DNA from: Acanthochromis polyacanthus | Lineage: Eukaryota; Chordata; Actinopteri; Pomacentridae | Assembly (NCBI RefSeq): GCF_021347895.1 | Contig: NC_067131.1 | Coordinates: 6,724,653 to 6,788,652, forward strand | DNA: 64,000 nt | Direction: 5' to 3' | Part shown: piece after piece, positions 49,152 to 61,408 of the stretch | Layout: every line of letters begins with the position of its first letter | How positions within the stretch are numbered: the stretch's first letter is position 1 | Position numbers and translations under genes: made by a program | Notes under the pieces: generated by a model | What the model saw: the letters and a program-made list of their open reading frames with translations, nothing else | Told to the model about the DNA's origin: nothing | The model's database searches: none

Positions 49152-52100
49152 GTGAGACCGGGGAACGGTTTGTCGGTGAGGGACCGAGTCGGTAACTACG
49201 GGGATGACCTTGATGTCACTGTGTTGGATTACGAAGTAGTACTGTGGGTGCGTTTTCCTTTTCAGGGCTGGAAACTAAATTAAAGACACTAAAAGAGTCA
49301 GTGTAGTTAACTAAATCTACAAAAACGTATAGTAATTCCTGACTATTGTTTTTTTTTCCCCTCATAGTTTTACTCTGTTAATATATAATGATTGCTAACG
49401 TACTTTGCTCGGTGGCCAGCTGGTAGTAATAGCGATATTTTCATCTGAAGTTCACTTGGCTGAGCTATTTAATACTCCAAAACAGTCATTTGTAATTTTT
49501 CCTGAATTTGTATACCGAAATGTCAGAGATTATGAAGAAGTCGTGGCCTTTCTTTTAATTTCTCTGTACAGTGCTGTTCACATTTTTCATTAGTGCTTTA
49601 TCACAGAACCTTTACCTAGCCTTTATCCCAAAAGGTTATTTCTAATATGTGGTTCTGACCCTGGTGTGACTTTACAGCTCATTTCGAAATTCAATCGCCT
49701 CTCTGAGCATCTGCCAGATGTGACCTTTATGATGGTGCCTCTGTCTGTCCTTTTTACTGAGCTGTCTTTGTTCTGCTGTGATCGTGGGTTAATCTGCCTC
49801 ATAGCTCTCTTGTGTCTGAGGTTGGAAGTCATTCAATCATTTCTCCTTTATTAAAACGCGGAGTATGTACATTAAGGTATGGAGACGACATTTACAATGT
49901 AGCCGAGTGAAAATAAGAACCTTTGATTATAATAAAATATTAAAACTCATTTAAAGTTTTACAAACATTTGAAACAACTAAAACAAGAATAACTGAAAGT
50001 ACAAGAAGATGAATTTAAATAAAGCCCGAATCGCTCTACGAATCATAAAGAGAGTCCAGCTTTAGAAGTTTTTTTTAGGTCACAGGTGCACAGCGAGTAC
50101 AACTGGATTTTCCAAGCTCAGTAAAGGGCAAGAGCCACCATTAAAAGACAGTTATTCAACATTTAGTTTGTCAAAAGTAAAGTACGACTGTAACAGTGCA
50201 CTGTATTAACTCAAGTATTGTTCTGTAGTCCAGTTAAAATTTCTGTTTCATGCTTCTTTATGCTTCTACTTTGCTGCTCTTTTGAGGAAAACATTATGTA
50301 CTTGTACTTCATAACATTGCCGCCATAGCTACAGTTACAGCTGATTAAGATTTTACATACAGAACGAGCAAGACGTATAAGGTTTGAGTCACTATTATGT
50401 GTCAAACCTCTAAACCTCGTGTGTTTTCTGGGCTTTACTTACTGTGGGGTCATTTTTCTCTGCAATATCAAAGTGTTGCACCTCTGTCGAAACATCAAAA
50501 CTGTGGCTAGAAGTAGAGAAATCTCAAAAATGTTCTCTGTACAGTGTGGCAAAGTTATAATGCCAGAAGAAACAAGTGTCCATTATACACCAAGTGGCCA
50601 CAGATGTTACCAATACTTGGAAAAAAATGTGACTCTACATATTATGGATGTTTGGCTGCTTATCTTTGTCAGTGCATTGGCTTCCATACTTGTCTCCAGT
50701 CTGCTTTGTGTAAACACAGCCTACATTTCAACACAGTTCAGCCAAAAAGTCCTTGAATTTTTGACACGTGACTGTTTGTTGTAACCAAGTTACTTGTTCG
50801 TTTTTGTTGATTTCCTTAATGACACAGTATAATGATGCCAATGAAATAGCATAATTTTAAGCTTAGATTTGGTTCTGTTTTCTGACAGAGCAATGTGTCC
50901 CACATGAGCAGTTCAAGGAATGTTAAAAATCCAGTGTTTCTTTCTGTTTTTGTAGTTTCTGACTGATAAGTAGTGCAGTTTTGATAATTTTTTAAAAGCA
51001 TTGCATCAAGCCAGCCAGCTGGCTTTGAGGTTCAGTGGGTTCAACTACCCTGCAGGAGACAAATTAGTTAGACAGTGATGCTTTATTCATAATAGAAACC
51101 GGATTTTCCTTCATACAAAATATCTGGGAACAAAGTGCACATGTACAAATAAAGCTGCAACAATTAATCAGTAAGTTCTCAAATATTACATTAATTGCCG
51201 AGCATTTTGACCATTAATCAACTGATGAGTAGGGTTTTTTTAATTAAAAAAATGGCAAAATTCTTGTTCTAAAGCATAAATAATAATTTTTTTTGGTTTC
51301 ATAACTTCTCTATGGTAGTAAGCTGAATATCTCTGACATTTGAGGATGCTATCTTGGGCTTTGGGAAACACCAATGGACATTTTTCACCGTTTTCTGACA
51401 TTTTATAGGTCAGACAAGTAATTGATTGGTCAAGAAAGTAATGGATATAAATCAACAATAAAAAAAATAAGAATTACTTGCATAATATACAACATTGCAA
51501 AAAGAAAGATTGTGCGTTTCATTTTGCCGTCTGTTATGTACCAGCAAGAGTGAAGAAACCAGGTTAATCATGGTGTGTGCAGCAGAAGAAGGATCAGATG
51601 CAACACTCAGTCTGCTGATAGTCAAACAGCAGCAGGTGGAAGAGATGACATGATTACCATACATTTTGGCTTTTTACGGCTTTGCAGAATTTGTAAACAT
51701 ACAGTACATTTTCCTTTTTGTTTCAGCCACCAGTCATAAATACAAGTTCATGTTGTTTACAATGATCCATATCACACACACAGTGTTGTGCTGCAGAATT
51801 TTATCGTGATTTCCTGACAGCAGTTCTGTCCAGATGATTTATATCTGTGAGTCTAGACAAAACAACACAAACACATCTCATATATAATGCAGCACATTTC
51901 TGTATGAAACGCGTCCTCCGAGATGACATTACAGCCCAACAGTTCCATCACAAACCAAGCATTAGAGCCTTCATGAAGGTTTACTGCGGGGCATTTTTAC
52001 ATTTGTTCTAATGATGCTTTTACTAGTTAGTATATTAAATATGCGGCTGTATTTTTTTAAATGAATTATTCTGTGGAATATTTTCTGAATTGAAAGGCTA

Positions 52101-55100
52101 ATTATTCTGTTTATAAGATGTCAGAAAATGAGAAAAACAGCAGTTTTCTGCAGCCCAATGTTTTATATTTCTGCCTCTTGTTTAGTGTGACCAACAGTTG
52201 AAACCCCAAGATAATAACTTTAATTTATGAGAAAAATTAAGTCTAAAAACCAAAATACCTTTTACAATATTTATCAAATATAACAAAGTGGATTTTAGGC
52301 AATTAGCATTTTTACCCATATTTTTTTGTGAAACTACTTGATAATTCATTGACTAACCTTTGCATCTTTAATTAAACCATTCTTCCAGTGTAAAATATTA
52401 TTGCAGGCTCAGGCTACCAGATGACTTAAGAGACCACAGAGCCCAGTGCTAATTGAGGAAATGGTAGAGAGAGAAAACCGCTCTGTATCTTTCTCAAGCA
52501 AACTTTTTGATTTCTTAATATGCGAGATGTTAACGTGGATAGTGTCTAATAATGGCTGAAATATGACCTTGCAGCAAAGATACTGGACCACTGTCAAAAG
52601 CTGAAGTTGTCATTGTTCACATCAAATGTTTTATGTGATTTTTTTTTTTTTAAAAGAATAAGAAATCTAGTGTAGATACCAATGTAAACACAAGGCAAGT
52701 ATTCTCTATTTGTGTGAAGAGAGGAAGGCTATTTAGATGGTGCATGATCCTGAAACAAAGCTTAATATACTTATTAGATTAATAAGACATACATAATATA
52801 ATTTATTTATTTGACATAAACAGATTTGTGTCAACTGCTGTGGTTTTATTCAACTGTAAATAGAACAGGCCCCTGTTAAAAGCAAATAGAATTACTCGTT
52901 TAGAATTTTCCCATAGGGGTCAATTAAGTAATTCTATTCTATTCTATTCTATTCTATTCTATTCTATTCTATTCTCAAATCCCTTGGTGTATATTTCGAG
53001 ACTTTTCACAGGTTTCTTGACTCTGTTGAAGCAAATCCACACCTTTAATTGTCAGGGGTCTACCCTAACAAGCCACCGAGTCAGTCTTGTTCACAAATGT
53101 GCTGTTGAGTGTCACCACTTTTCCCCCACACATAAGTCCCGTTAAAAAATAGGGATCTATCCAGCACAAGTGACAGAAAGATGCCCTGATAATTCACTGA
53201 CTGTAGAAGAAGAGTGATTCTGAATACAATATACACACATATGTATGGGGTGTCTGAAATCTTTTTTCCCTCACTGTATCAGTATTCTATCATGTTGAAA
53301 CACTGATAGCAGGTTCTGTTCTTCTCTCAGCCATTTTCTCCTGCTTTATCTCTTTTAGATTCATTTCAGAAGCTCCTGTGTTAACATGTTATTTCCATTT
53401 TTGTTATTTGGTGTTACTCTTTAATAAATCAAAAATAACTAAACAAAGAAAACATGTCGGACATGCAGACTTGTCTTTCCACCTTTTATGTGGAACAAAG
53501 GTGACGAATGAAAACCAAAAAACAGAAGGTCCACGTCCAAACATCACTGCTGACCTCACAGAGTGTAATAAAACTGTTGATGCAATTTCTTTTTACAGCA
53601 GCGGTTGTAATTTCATGGCAACCGCAGCCTTTTCCACTAACTGAGCAATTTTCACTTCGGAAGCTGCTCACGTGACCTCAGCTCCATCTGCCCTTTACGA
53701 GCCGCCTTTACTGCCTCACAGATGACGGATCGATAAAAGCTGCCGTCTGTCAACAGAAACGCAGACGGGATGACAGGCGGCACGGAGACACATTTTCAGG
53801 CAGATTAGAGTTTGCTTAACCTGCATACCTGAATTTTTATTCCTTTTTTTTGGCATTTTCCTTAGCCTTCCTACCACCTTCTGTGATTACCAATCATACA
53901 GTAGAACCTACAGAGGAATCATGTCCACAGTGTGTTTCTGGTCTAAGATGAGCTCCTACTGCGAACACATTTAGTGAAGGCCTCTCTTAAATGGCAAGTA
54001 AAAATAATCTGCTTTCAGTGCCTCTGCTTTTTCATATGTCAGATTTAATTTTCCCCGCTCCCACACTCTCTGCCTCCACATGCTCTAACAAGGTAATGGG
54101 TCTCCCAGTAACTTTCAAAAGCAAGGTGGGTGAGAAGCTTCCTCCAAGTGTGAGGATACCAGCGAGGACTTCATTAACACCAGAGTGTGCTTCTGGATTA
54201 TTATTATTATTATTATTATTTCGTTTCGCTTGAAACGCCATTGTGAAACGTACGGATAATTTCCTTACGCTTGCACCTAAATAACAGAACCGCAAATCCA
54301 ATGGATCAAAAGATTTGCGGTTCTGCTTGGGAAATAACTGTGCAGAACGTGAAAAGAGCTTTAAATAAAGGCCAGTCTCATTCTTGGACTTCCTTTTCTT
54401 GGGGTAGTTTGTTTAAAATGTGCCAAACAAGTGTGGCTGCTTTACATAAGAAGCCCAAGAAAATGTTAAGTTATCATGTAAAGATGTAATTTTGAACTGC
54501 TTTCCACAAAAATAAGCCTCAGGATTTATAACGCTGAGCTGCTAGTTGAGGTGCTCTTTAATGATCTTTAATGAACGGGCACTTATTCAATCTCACGAGT
54601 GAAGCCGTAACTTGCGAGACGAGAGCAATCAAGCGCTCATGTAATCACGTGCATTTATACAGCAGTGTTGAGCTCAGCAGAGCGCCTACATAATTGCCTT
54701 CTCTTGTATGTTATTTACAGAACATCAGTGTGAAGAAACCCTTTTTTGTTTCCTGTTGTTGCTGAAAAATCTGAATACCTTGGTATAAATCCAGCTTTTG
54801 TCCAATCCATAAACATTTGGAGACAATCCAGTTACATTTGCTCTAACTTTTATCTAGTTTGAGCTACGTTAGATACTATTTAAATTCAGTTTCAATCCTC
54901 TAACACCGGCATACTGTTAAAAATGCTTTTTACCATAAATGCCTCATAACGAATGCAAAGACTCACCTAACATCCTCTTCCACATGCTGTGGACTTTCTC
55001 CCTGCGACAGTAATTTTACCGAGATGCTGCAAAAGGTCTCGACTTTCACAGCTTCTCTACCAAGGCGTCTTATTATTCTCAAATGGAAGCATACCTCACC

Positions 55101-58100
55101 CCTAATATTTGAAGGTTACATCGAAAATGTGCCGAGCTGCATCAGAGCGGAGGAACTATCACTAAATACTGTTTTCCTCACATAAAATTCTTGACTCCGG
55201 TGCCTCACGATGCCGAGGTTGGCTGATTGCCTCGCATCCCCTTCCCTCCCTGATGTTTTCCTTTGAATCTATTTGTTTCTCTGTTATTCTCTTTTTTTCT
55301 CCTTTCTGTTCTTTTTGTTTTTGTCAAAGTCAAAGTCTTCTACCCACAGGGCTGAAATGGGTGGGCGGGGAAGTAGAGTGGGTTATGTAAGTGTTAAATG
55401 TTAAAAATGATGTTTGTGGGGAAAAAAAAAAATCAAAAATCCTCGTCATGTTCACTGTGGACTGCAGCTGTAGGTTTGCCAAAGCAGTAGAAGATGAAGA
55501 AATCAGAGGAAGGCGAGGCGAACGCTTTTTATAGGCACTCCAGTAACTCTGTTAAGGAACTTGGTGCATGCACATTACTGACACAGATTTGTTGGTTGTT
55601 TTTGTTCAGGGGCTGAAGCCAGGTTTGCCAGCAGAGTCTCCAACCATGATCTTTGCTACACCCACAAAGGTGGTGTCAGAGGGCGCAGCCACAGCGGAGT
55701 ACTTGGGAACAAACAAGGTTCCTGACCTGCAGAGGATTTTCCAGGTAATGAAGAAGTGAAAAGGACACCTTTATTAACAAGAGCCAGACCAATTATCAGA
55801 ATAGTATATTTCCAGTTTTCAGTATCAGTATTTTTATATCAGTAAAGTGACTTGAATGTGCTACTTTGGCTGTGATGTAGCTGATTCGCTCTGTCTGTAT
55901 ATTCTGTTGTCTGAAGCAGTGTCCCACCCACTGCACTGTCAGAATATATGTCATGGGTAGCAGCCAGTCATCTCTGACAGCTACTGTTTACAGACAGGGA
56001 CAGACGAGCACATTTGCAGAACGAGTTTTGAAGGTGAGGTGGCAGATACTGCTGAAGTCATGACAAACGCTGCAGTCTTTCACAAGCATGCCCACTGGAA
56101 ATGCCCAAATATTCACTCGCTGGAGAAATTGCATTTGCTAGGCTAAGGCTATCGCTAAGAGGTTTGCCATTAGGCCTGTGGCTAATGCTAGCTGGAGTAC
56201 TTGTCACAGATATAGTAAGATTTATTTTGGCCATATGTTCTAACTGATAGACATGTCTCTCTAACAGAAACACAAGCTGCAAAAGGTAAACAAGAGGCAT
56301 GAAGCCATCGCCACATTGGCTAAGGCTATGCTAACGGCTAGCATGCTAAGTTAGAAGGCAGGCATAGAGTGCAAGAAAACAGTAACTAACAATGCCTTAA
56401 AATGTGGGTCATATCGGGCAATTAAAGTGATAGAATAATGGAAGTTGTTTTTTTATAGACAAGAATGGCAGACATAGTTGCAGTAGACAAAATGTTCAAT
56501 CTTACAGTAAACGCATGAGAGCATCGTAGCATCACGTGATGCTCTGGTGTCATCGCTGCTATTGCTATTGTGTATGTGTAATTATAATCTTTATTAAGAC
56601 CCAAAAAATAAATAAATAAAATAGGTGTATGTTTATGTTTATGCATACCAAATATAGACAAAAATATATAATAGAATAAAACAAAAATAGTAATATAAAA
56701 TATATAAACCCAAATATCGAAAAACAAATTTGCTTGTGTGTGTATATATGTACATTTATAAGTATATAAAATAGAAAATGATTGTAAAAAAATTATGTAT
56801 TTTTGCAGTGGGTTTTACAAGGTTAATGCAAAAGCCTAGTTATGAATGAAAGGTTCCCTACTATCACATGCTGTTAATATGCAATATTTAATGTATATTT
56901 GTTCTGAATATTGGTTATCAGTCTTTCTACTCTTAATTGATGTTGTTAAAACAAAAAAACTTCACATGGATTTATCCCTAGTTTCAACGACAATTTTTCC
57001 TTTCTCTCGATTTCCTCTGTGAGTCATATTCTGCTAATCTAAAAAAAAAAGAAGTATTCAGAATGAGTGTTCATGACCTGCTAGCTATTTCAGTCAAAAC
57101 AGTGTAGACTTATTAGCATTAGGTGATGACTGATTGTTATTTCACTCTCTGTTCTAAATGGACTCCTGCCACCCCCACACCCCGAGCCCCGGCGGTATTC
57201 ACCACGCAGGAGGAAGTAACAGAAATAATGGGGAGAGAATAAGAGAGGCTGAAGTTGGGCGGAACAATCACTCAAATAAATGGAAATTGCGGTATCGACT
57301 CTTGCGATTTCCTAATTACAAAAACGTCTGTTCAGAGTGAAGGTGTTCCAGTGAGACACTTGAACAAAAATAATCGGGGCAGATGCACATTGGAGAAAAA
57401 TACTTTTTTATTTAATTAAGCTGCTATCTTAGTTGTCAGGGGCAGCTTTTCATTCTAAAAATGTTTGTTAAAGCCAACACTGAATTTCTGCTACAACTCT
57501 GGAGAAAAAGTTTTGAAAAACAAACATACTTGTGGAGAACCTTGGTGTTGTGGTGCTTAGGAAAGGGAGAAGATGGTGTGTCTGATATTGCCTTGTTGGT
57601 GTTGTTGCTACAACATCCTAAATAATTTAAACTCCAGGACTATTATTGCAGCTGACCAGTTATGTTTCTGTGCACTCAGAGCTTTGCAACTCAGGTGAAA
57701 ACACAGCAAAACTACTGGAGGGCAAATTGGAGAAGTTGGCCCTCAGGGTTTTCTGGCAGAAAGGTTTGAAGAAGTCAAATGAGGTAGTGAAAAAAGGTGC
57801 ATGTATGGAGGAGGTTTAGGTGAATAAATGTGCCAAACACAAGGCTTTCACCTTGGAGAGTGGGAAAATTCACTGATTTATCTTTTTTTTTTCCAGTCCC
57901 AGTGTGGTTAGGTTTAGGCACCAAAACTAGTGTGTTAGATTGAGGAAAAGATCATGGTTTGGGTTAAAATAAACCTATTTACAATGTTACAATGTGTTGG
58001 AAAGCTTTTCTGGCAGGCAGAAAGCCCTGAAAGCAAATTTCTCCCATGTGCGTATATTGGCAGCCGTATCATCTCTGTTTTTGCTCTTTTTTTTTTTCCT

Positions 58101-58473
58101 CTACGCTGCAAAGCTACAACTTCACAACAACTTGATTTGCCAGTTGCAATAATGGCTCCTAAACCAACATTAAATGTAGCACATCAACAGTGATACCAGA
58201 TCATGCAGCAACTCAAATCTTGCCCTGAGAACACATTTTGCTCAACTTACTCTTCTTAATTTTTTTCCCTTTTATTCCCTTGCTCCTGCCCTCCCCTACC
58301 CGCCGGCTCCCTCCTGTTTCCTCTTCTCTCAGACGTCAGACGGTGTCCCCGTTCATCTGAAGCGTGGAGTTCCCGACAGGCTACTGTACCGCACCACCAT
58401 GGCTCTCACCGTAGGAGGCGTTGCCTACTGTCTGGTGGCTCTTTACATCGCAGCCCAGCCCAACAAAAAGTGA
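49080..58473 (+). CDS. cox7a2l: COX7A2L / SCAF1, respiratory supercomplex III-IV assembly factor (3 coding exons, 115 aa)
   Basis: Inner mitochondrial membrane protein of the COX7A family that joins complex III dimers to complex IV (SCAF1). Exons 49080-49151, 55610-55744 and 58333-58473 join with GT-AG sites, all on codon boundaries. The N-terminus [18 protein letters not shown] matches human [14 protein letters not shown]. The middle has [10 protein letters not shown] and [11 protein letters not shown]. The COX7A domain has [20 protein letters not shown], followed by a single transmembrane helix (about 92-110) and the end AAQPNKK. Length is within one or two residues of human. An AATAAA at 58662-58667, about 190 bp past the stop, is a likely polyadenylation signal. 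The N-terminal extension relative to COX7A1/2 identifies it as the 2-like member. Confidence 0.96.
49152..55609 (+). other. cox7a2l: COX7A2L intron 1 (6458 bp)
   Basis: Mostly unique AT-rich DNA. Contains an inverted retroposon tail with (TTCTA)n at about 52880-52976 and a TTA microsatellite at about 54198-54220. No other gene recognised. Confidence 0.6.
52880..52976 (-). mobile_element. Inverted retroposon tail with (AATAG)n
   Basis: On the minus strand an AGAAT pentamer run (52932-52975) sits next to TTACTTAATTGACCCCTATG and GGAAAATTC, the TTTATTGACCCC...GGGAAATTC type of fish retroposon 3' end. Confidence 0.55.
55610..55744 (+). CDS. cox7a2l: COX7A2L coding exon 2 (residues 25-69)
   Basis: Acceptor TTCAG. 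Starts [20 protein letters not shown] and ends PDLQRIFQ at donor GTAATG. The human equivalent is GLKPVVSTEAPPIIFATPTK. Confidence 0.95.
55745..58332 (+). other. cox7a2l: COX7A2L intron 2 (2588 bp)
   Basis: Near 57900-57975, GTTAGGTTTAGGCACCAAAA and GATCATGGTTTGGGTTAAAA form a short repeat phrase that I recall as widespread in fish genomes. The rest is AT-rich, with nothing else recognised. Confidence 0.5.
58333..58473 (+). CDS. cox7a2l: COX7A2L coding exon 3 (residues 70-115, COX7A domain and membrane helix)
   Basis: Acceptor CTCAG. Reads [20 protein letters not shown], then [20 protein letters not shown] and AQPNKK, stop TGA 58471-58473. [10 protein letters not shown] and the single helix are the signature of COX7A proteins. 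Confidence 0.97.
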   Translation, partial: TSDGVPVHLKRGVPDRLLYRTTMALTVGGVAYCLVALYIAAQPNKK

Positions 58474-58661
58474 CCAACGCAAACACGAACCCGGGAACAC
58501 AGTGTCGCTGCTCTAATCGACCCAACATTCACAGTCTCCGTCTGCCCTCGCTACGCCACCTCTTGGGACTCTTTTTAGATGAGAATTCGCCGCTATCAGG
58601 ACATGAAACCAATGATAACAATTCTAATGTCTGTCCTCTTTGAAAAAGAGATGTCTAAGTT

Positions 58662-58667
58662 AATAAA
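58662..58667 (+). terminator. cox7a2l: Probable COX7A2L polyadenylation signal AATAAA
   Basis: Canonical hexamer about 190 bp after the COX7A2L stop codon, the first AATAAA downstream. The length suits a short, abundant mitochondrial-protein mRNA. Confidence 0.6.
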
Positions 58668-59095
58668 GTTTAAGGGGAAGAAAGGTAAAAGATGCTTCAA
58701 GTCTTTTTTCCTCTATACTGTCTGTCATGTTACTGAAACAGCCGATAAACCAACAGATGGATGGGCATCGTGTCTCGATGGAGTCAACCCATCTGGAAAA
58801 TGGCGGCTGCTCACATGACTTAAATACCGTCTCATGCAGTATTTACATGTGTGGGCCCTGGTGAGATGTCAGATGCTCTTCGCCATCTCATCTGAAGATC
58901 GGCTCAGTCAGTACCTTTTCCTTTCACAGTCTTCAGCCTTTTCAGTCTGACAGTATCTTCCAGTAACATGCAAGTCATATTTACAGCAGGGGAAGAAATA
59001 CTGGGCTCTTTTATCTAAAGAGATGCTCAATGTGTGTGAAATTCAGTTTTACACACATATTTAGCAGCTGAAAATGTAAATGTCTCAAAATCGTC

Positions 59096-59608
59096 ATCCT
59101 GCAAGTCAAAACTGAGCTGTTTTAAAGTGTGAAAATGTGGAAAAAAATATATATTTTCACAGTGAAACTTCTGGTGTCCACATTTTCAGTATTTTTGGGA
59201 AATCTTTGAACATTTTTTTGGTGGGAAAAAGAAATGTTGAAAATGTTTCTTTAAGAACATTCACAAAAAAATCAACCAAAATCCAGCGAATTTCGCTGGA
59301 TTTTGGTTGATTTTTTTTTTGTGAATGTTCTTAAAGAAAATATTAGAAGTTTTATATATTTATATGGAATCACTTTAGATATTTTTTAGCATTTTTTGGA
59401 AGATTTTTACTCATTTTTTGAAGAATTTTCTTACCAATTTGGGGGATTTTTTAAACAAAATTTTTAAGGGAAACTTTGAAGGAATTTTCTTCCTGAAGGT
59501 TTTGCAAATTTTCAGAAATTTGGGGATTCTTTTTTGCTGAATTTTTGTATTTTTTTCAGACAAGGAAACAATACTTTTTGGTGCCTGTAAATGAAGACAG
59601 CAGGAGGG
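59096..59608 (-). mobile_element. piggyBac-like MITE, copy D (left tip eroded)
   Basis: The right end is CAGGAGGGTTAA with TTAA at 59609-59612. The left end is recognisable from TCCTGCAAGTCAAAACTGAG but lacks the TTAACCCTCGTGTTG tip of copy B. Central palindrome at about 59249-59338. Same orientation as B. Confidence 0.8.
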
Positions 59609-59729
59609 TTAACATGCAGCCCAGGAGGTTCATTAATATTCACATGAAGCATCAAAATGAGGGAAAATGGGATCTCGCTAGCTGTGACTTGGTGTCCGAC
59701 AGGTTGGTTTAAGTATTTCTGAGACTCCT

Positions 59730-60450
59730 CGGATTTTCACGACAGCTGTCTCTAGAGTTTTCTGAGAATGGTGCGAAAAAAAAAATAGTGTTGTGTGGAT
59801 GACCGGTTGGAGCTGACGGAAAGGCTGCGTTCACTTAGACCGACGCTCTTTTTACAACTGTGGCGAGCGGAGAAGCTTCTCGGAAGGCGCAGCATGCCGA
59901 ACAGCAGAGGACCATGCTGGGCTCGGCTCCTGTTAGCCAAGAACAGAAATGCGAGGCTGCATCACGGATCGGACAGCTGAAGACGGAAGAAAAACGTCGC
60001 CTGCTCTTGGTGAATCTTGATCTGCTCGGGCTGCAGATGGTTGGGCCACAATTTGGCACCAACAGCTTGAATCCGTGGACCCAAACCTGCTTCGTGTCAA
60101 CAGTCCAGGCTGGTGGCGGTGGTGGTGTCATGGTGTGGGGGATATTTTCCTGGCACACTTTGGACACTTTCATAATCAAGAATGGTTTGAAGGCCACAGT
60201 TTTTTGTTTTTTCTGCATCTCTTACCGTCCTTTAATCGCTTCTTCCAGCATGATGTCACAAGCAGAAGTCTCGCAAGGCGTGAAAATCAGTCCAGTGGAC
60301 AATTTTCCTCTCTAGTTAGCAGATTTAAATCCAATAGGACACCTTTGGGAGAGCTGGCAGCATCTTGTGAATCAATGGCGCCAATAATGGAGGCTGTTTT
60401 TAAAGCAAAAGCAGGTCCTACCCAGTAGCAGAACGGTGTTTCTAATTCCT
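59730..60450 (+). pseudogene. Decayed Tc1/mariner-type transposase copy
   Basis: Pieces of a DDE transposase can be read in broken frames: GGGGVMVWGIFSWHTLDTF (from about 60112), then after a stop LADLNPIGHLWES (from about 60318), corresponding to the SPDLNPIEHLW motif of Tc1-like enzymes. The upstream part has AEQQRTMLGSAPVSQEQK, another familiar phrase of a fish Tc1-like family. Frameshifts, stops and an internal deletion make it non-functional. No intact inverted repeats seen. Confidence 0.8.
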
Positions 60451-60454
60451 TTTT

Positions 60455-60560
60455 TTGTAGAATTCCTTTATTGTCACTGAACAAAGGTGCAGTGAAATTA
60501 AACAGCAATCCTGTCGATAAATACACAAAACTAAGCAACATTTTTAAAAATACAGAGGGA
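60455..60560 (+). mobile_element. Retroposon tail (CCTTTATTGTCACTG type)
   Basis: AATTCCTTTATTGTCACTGA, then AACAAAGGTGCAGTGAAATT. This resembles the 38018-38200 fragment and is a common fish LINE/SINE 3' region. It directly follows the Tc1-type relic. Confidence 0.5.
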
Positions 60561-60735
60561 GATGTGATAATATACAATATAAAAATCTAGTAGAAAAAAA
60601 CCCTATGTATTCATGAAAACAGTAGTTTATTCTTTGGTGTATTAAGAACTACAAGAACTGTAGTTTAACTGGCTTAATAGTGCAAAAAGGTTCAGTTTAT
60701 ATAAGTTGCATAAGGGAAAGAAGGCCCAAAGGTTA

Positions 60736-61406
60736 CACTGTAAAAAAAAAAAAAAACCCTACTGTTTTTACGGTGAAATTCCGACAGTTGCGGTTGCCAA
60801 AATGCTACTGCAAAACTACGGTAAAACATTTTCCACATTTACGGAAAAGAAATTTATTGATATTGTTGATTTTAGGGTTGAAAAAACATGCTTCATTCAA
60901 TATTTTACAGTTTAAAGATTTAAAAATTTATATGAAAAATACCATATGAAATAAAATTTGTGCCACTTATTCTAAATATTACAGCAATTTTCCATTATCA
61001 GCACAGCAGTTAGTGTATTTAACATTAAATATATGTGTTTTTAGCAAAAAAATGCGGTTAAAGCTGTCATAAATATTAAAGCATATGTCCTTTATTAACA
61101 CAAAAGTAACAGTCTGTATTTTTTACATGTAGTAAATGCAGAAATTGCCATGTTAAATAAATATTGCAGCATGTTTCCATTACCAGCACAACAATATGTA
61201 CATTTAGCTGGGAAAAACTATTCTTTTCTGGAATTAAATGCAAAAATTAGAGTATTGTTACACACATTACTGCATTTTTCCATTAAAACTGTGCAGGAGT
61301 TGGGAAATGCACACATAAACTGCATCAAACTGTTTCAGAGTTTACAGATTTTTAGCGCCATGGTTGACAATTTTTCACCATAAAGTTACAAACATTTTTT
61401 ACAGTG
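60736..61406. mobile_element. TA-flanked CACTGTAAAA element, 671 bp
   Basis: The left end TACACTGTAAAAAA (from 60734) and right end TTTTTTACAGTGTA (to 61408) are exact inverted copies, giving a TA target duplication and inverted tips. Subterminal similarity (ACGGTGAAATTC against ATGGTGAAAAATTG inverted) supports one element. AT-rich and non-coding. It shares its tips with the 761-1645 element. Confidence 0.75.
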
Positions 61407-61408
61407 TA

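Noticed and set aside
48827..49195. A 122-aa frame overlapping the first COX7A2L exon
   Set aside because: It is in a different frame from the conserved [11 protein letters not shown] start and has no homology.
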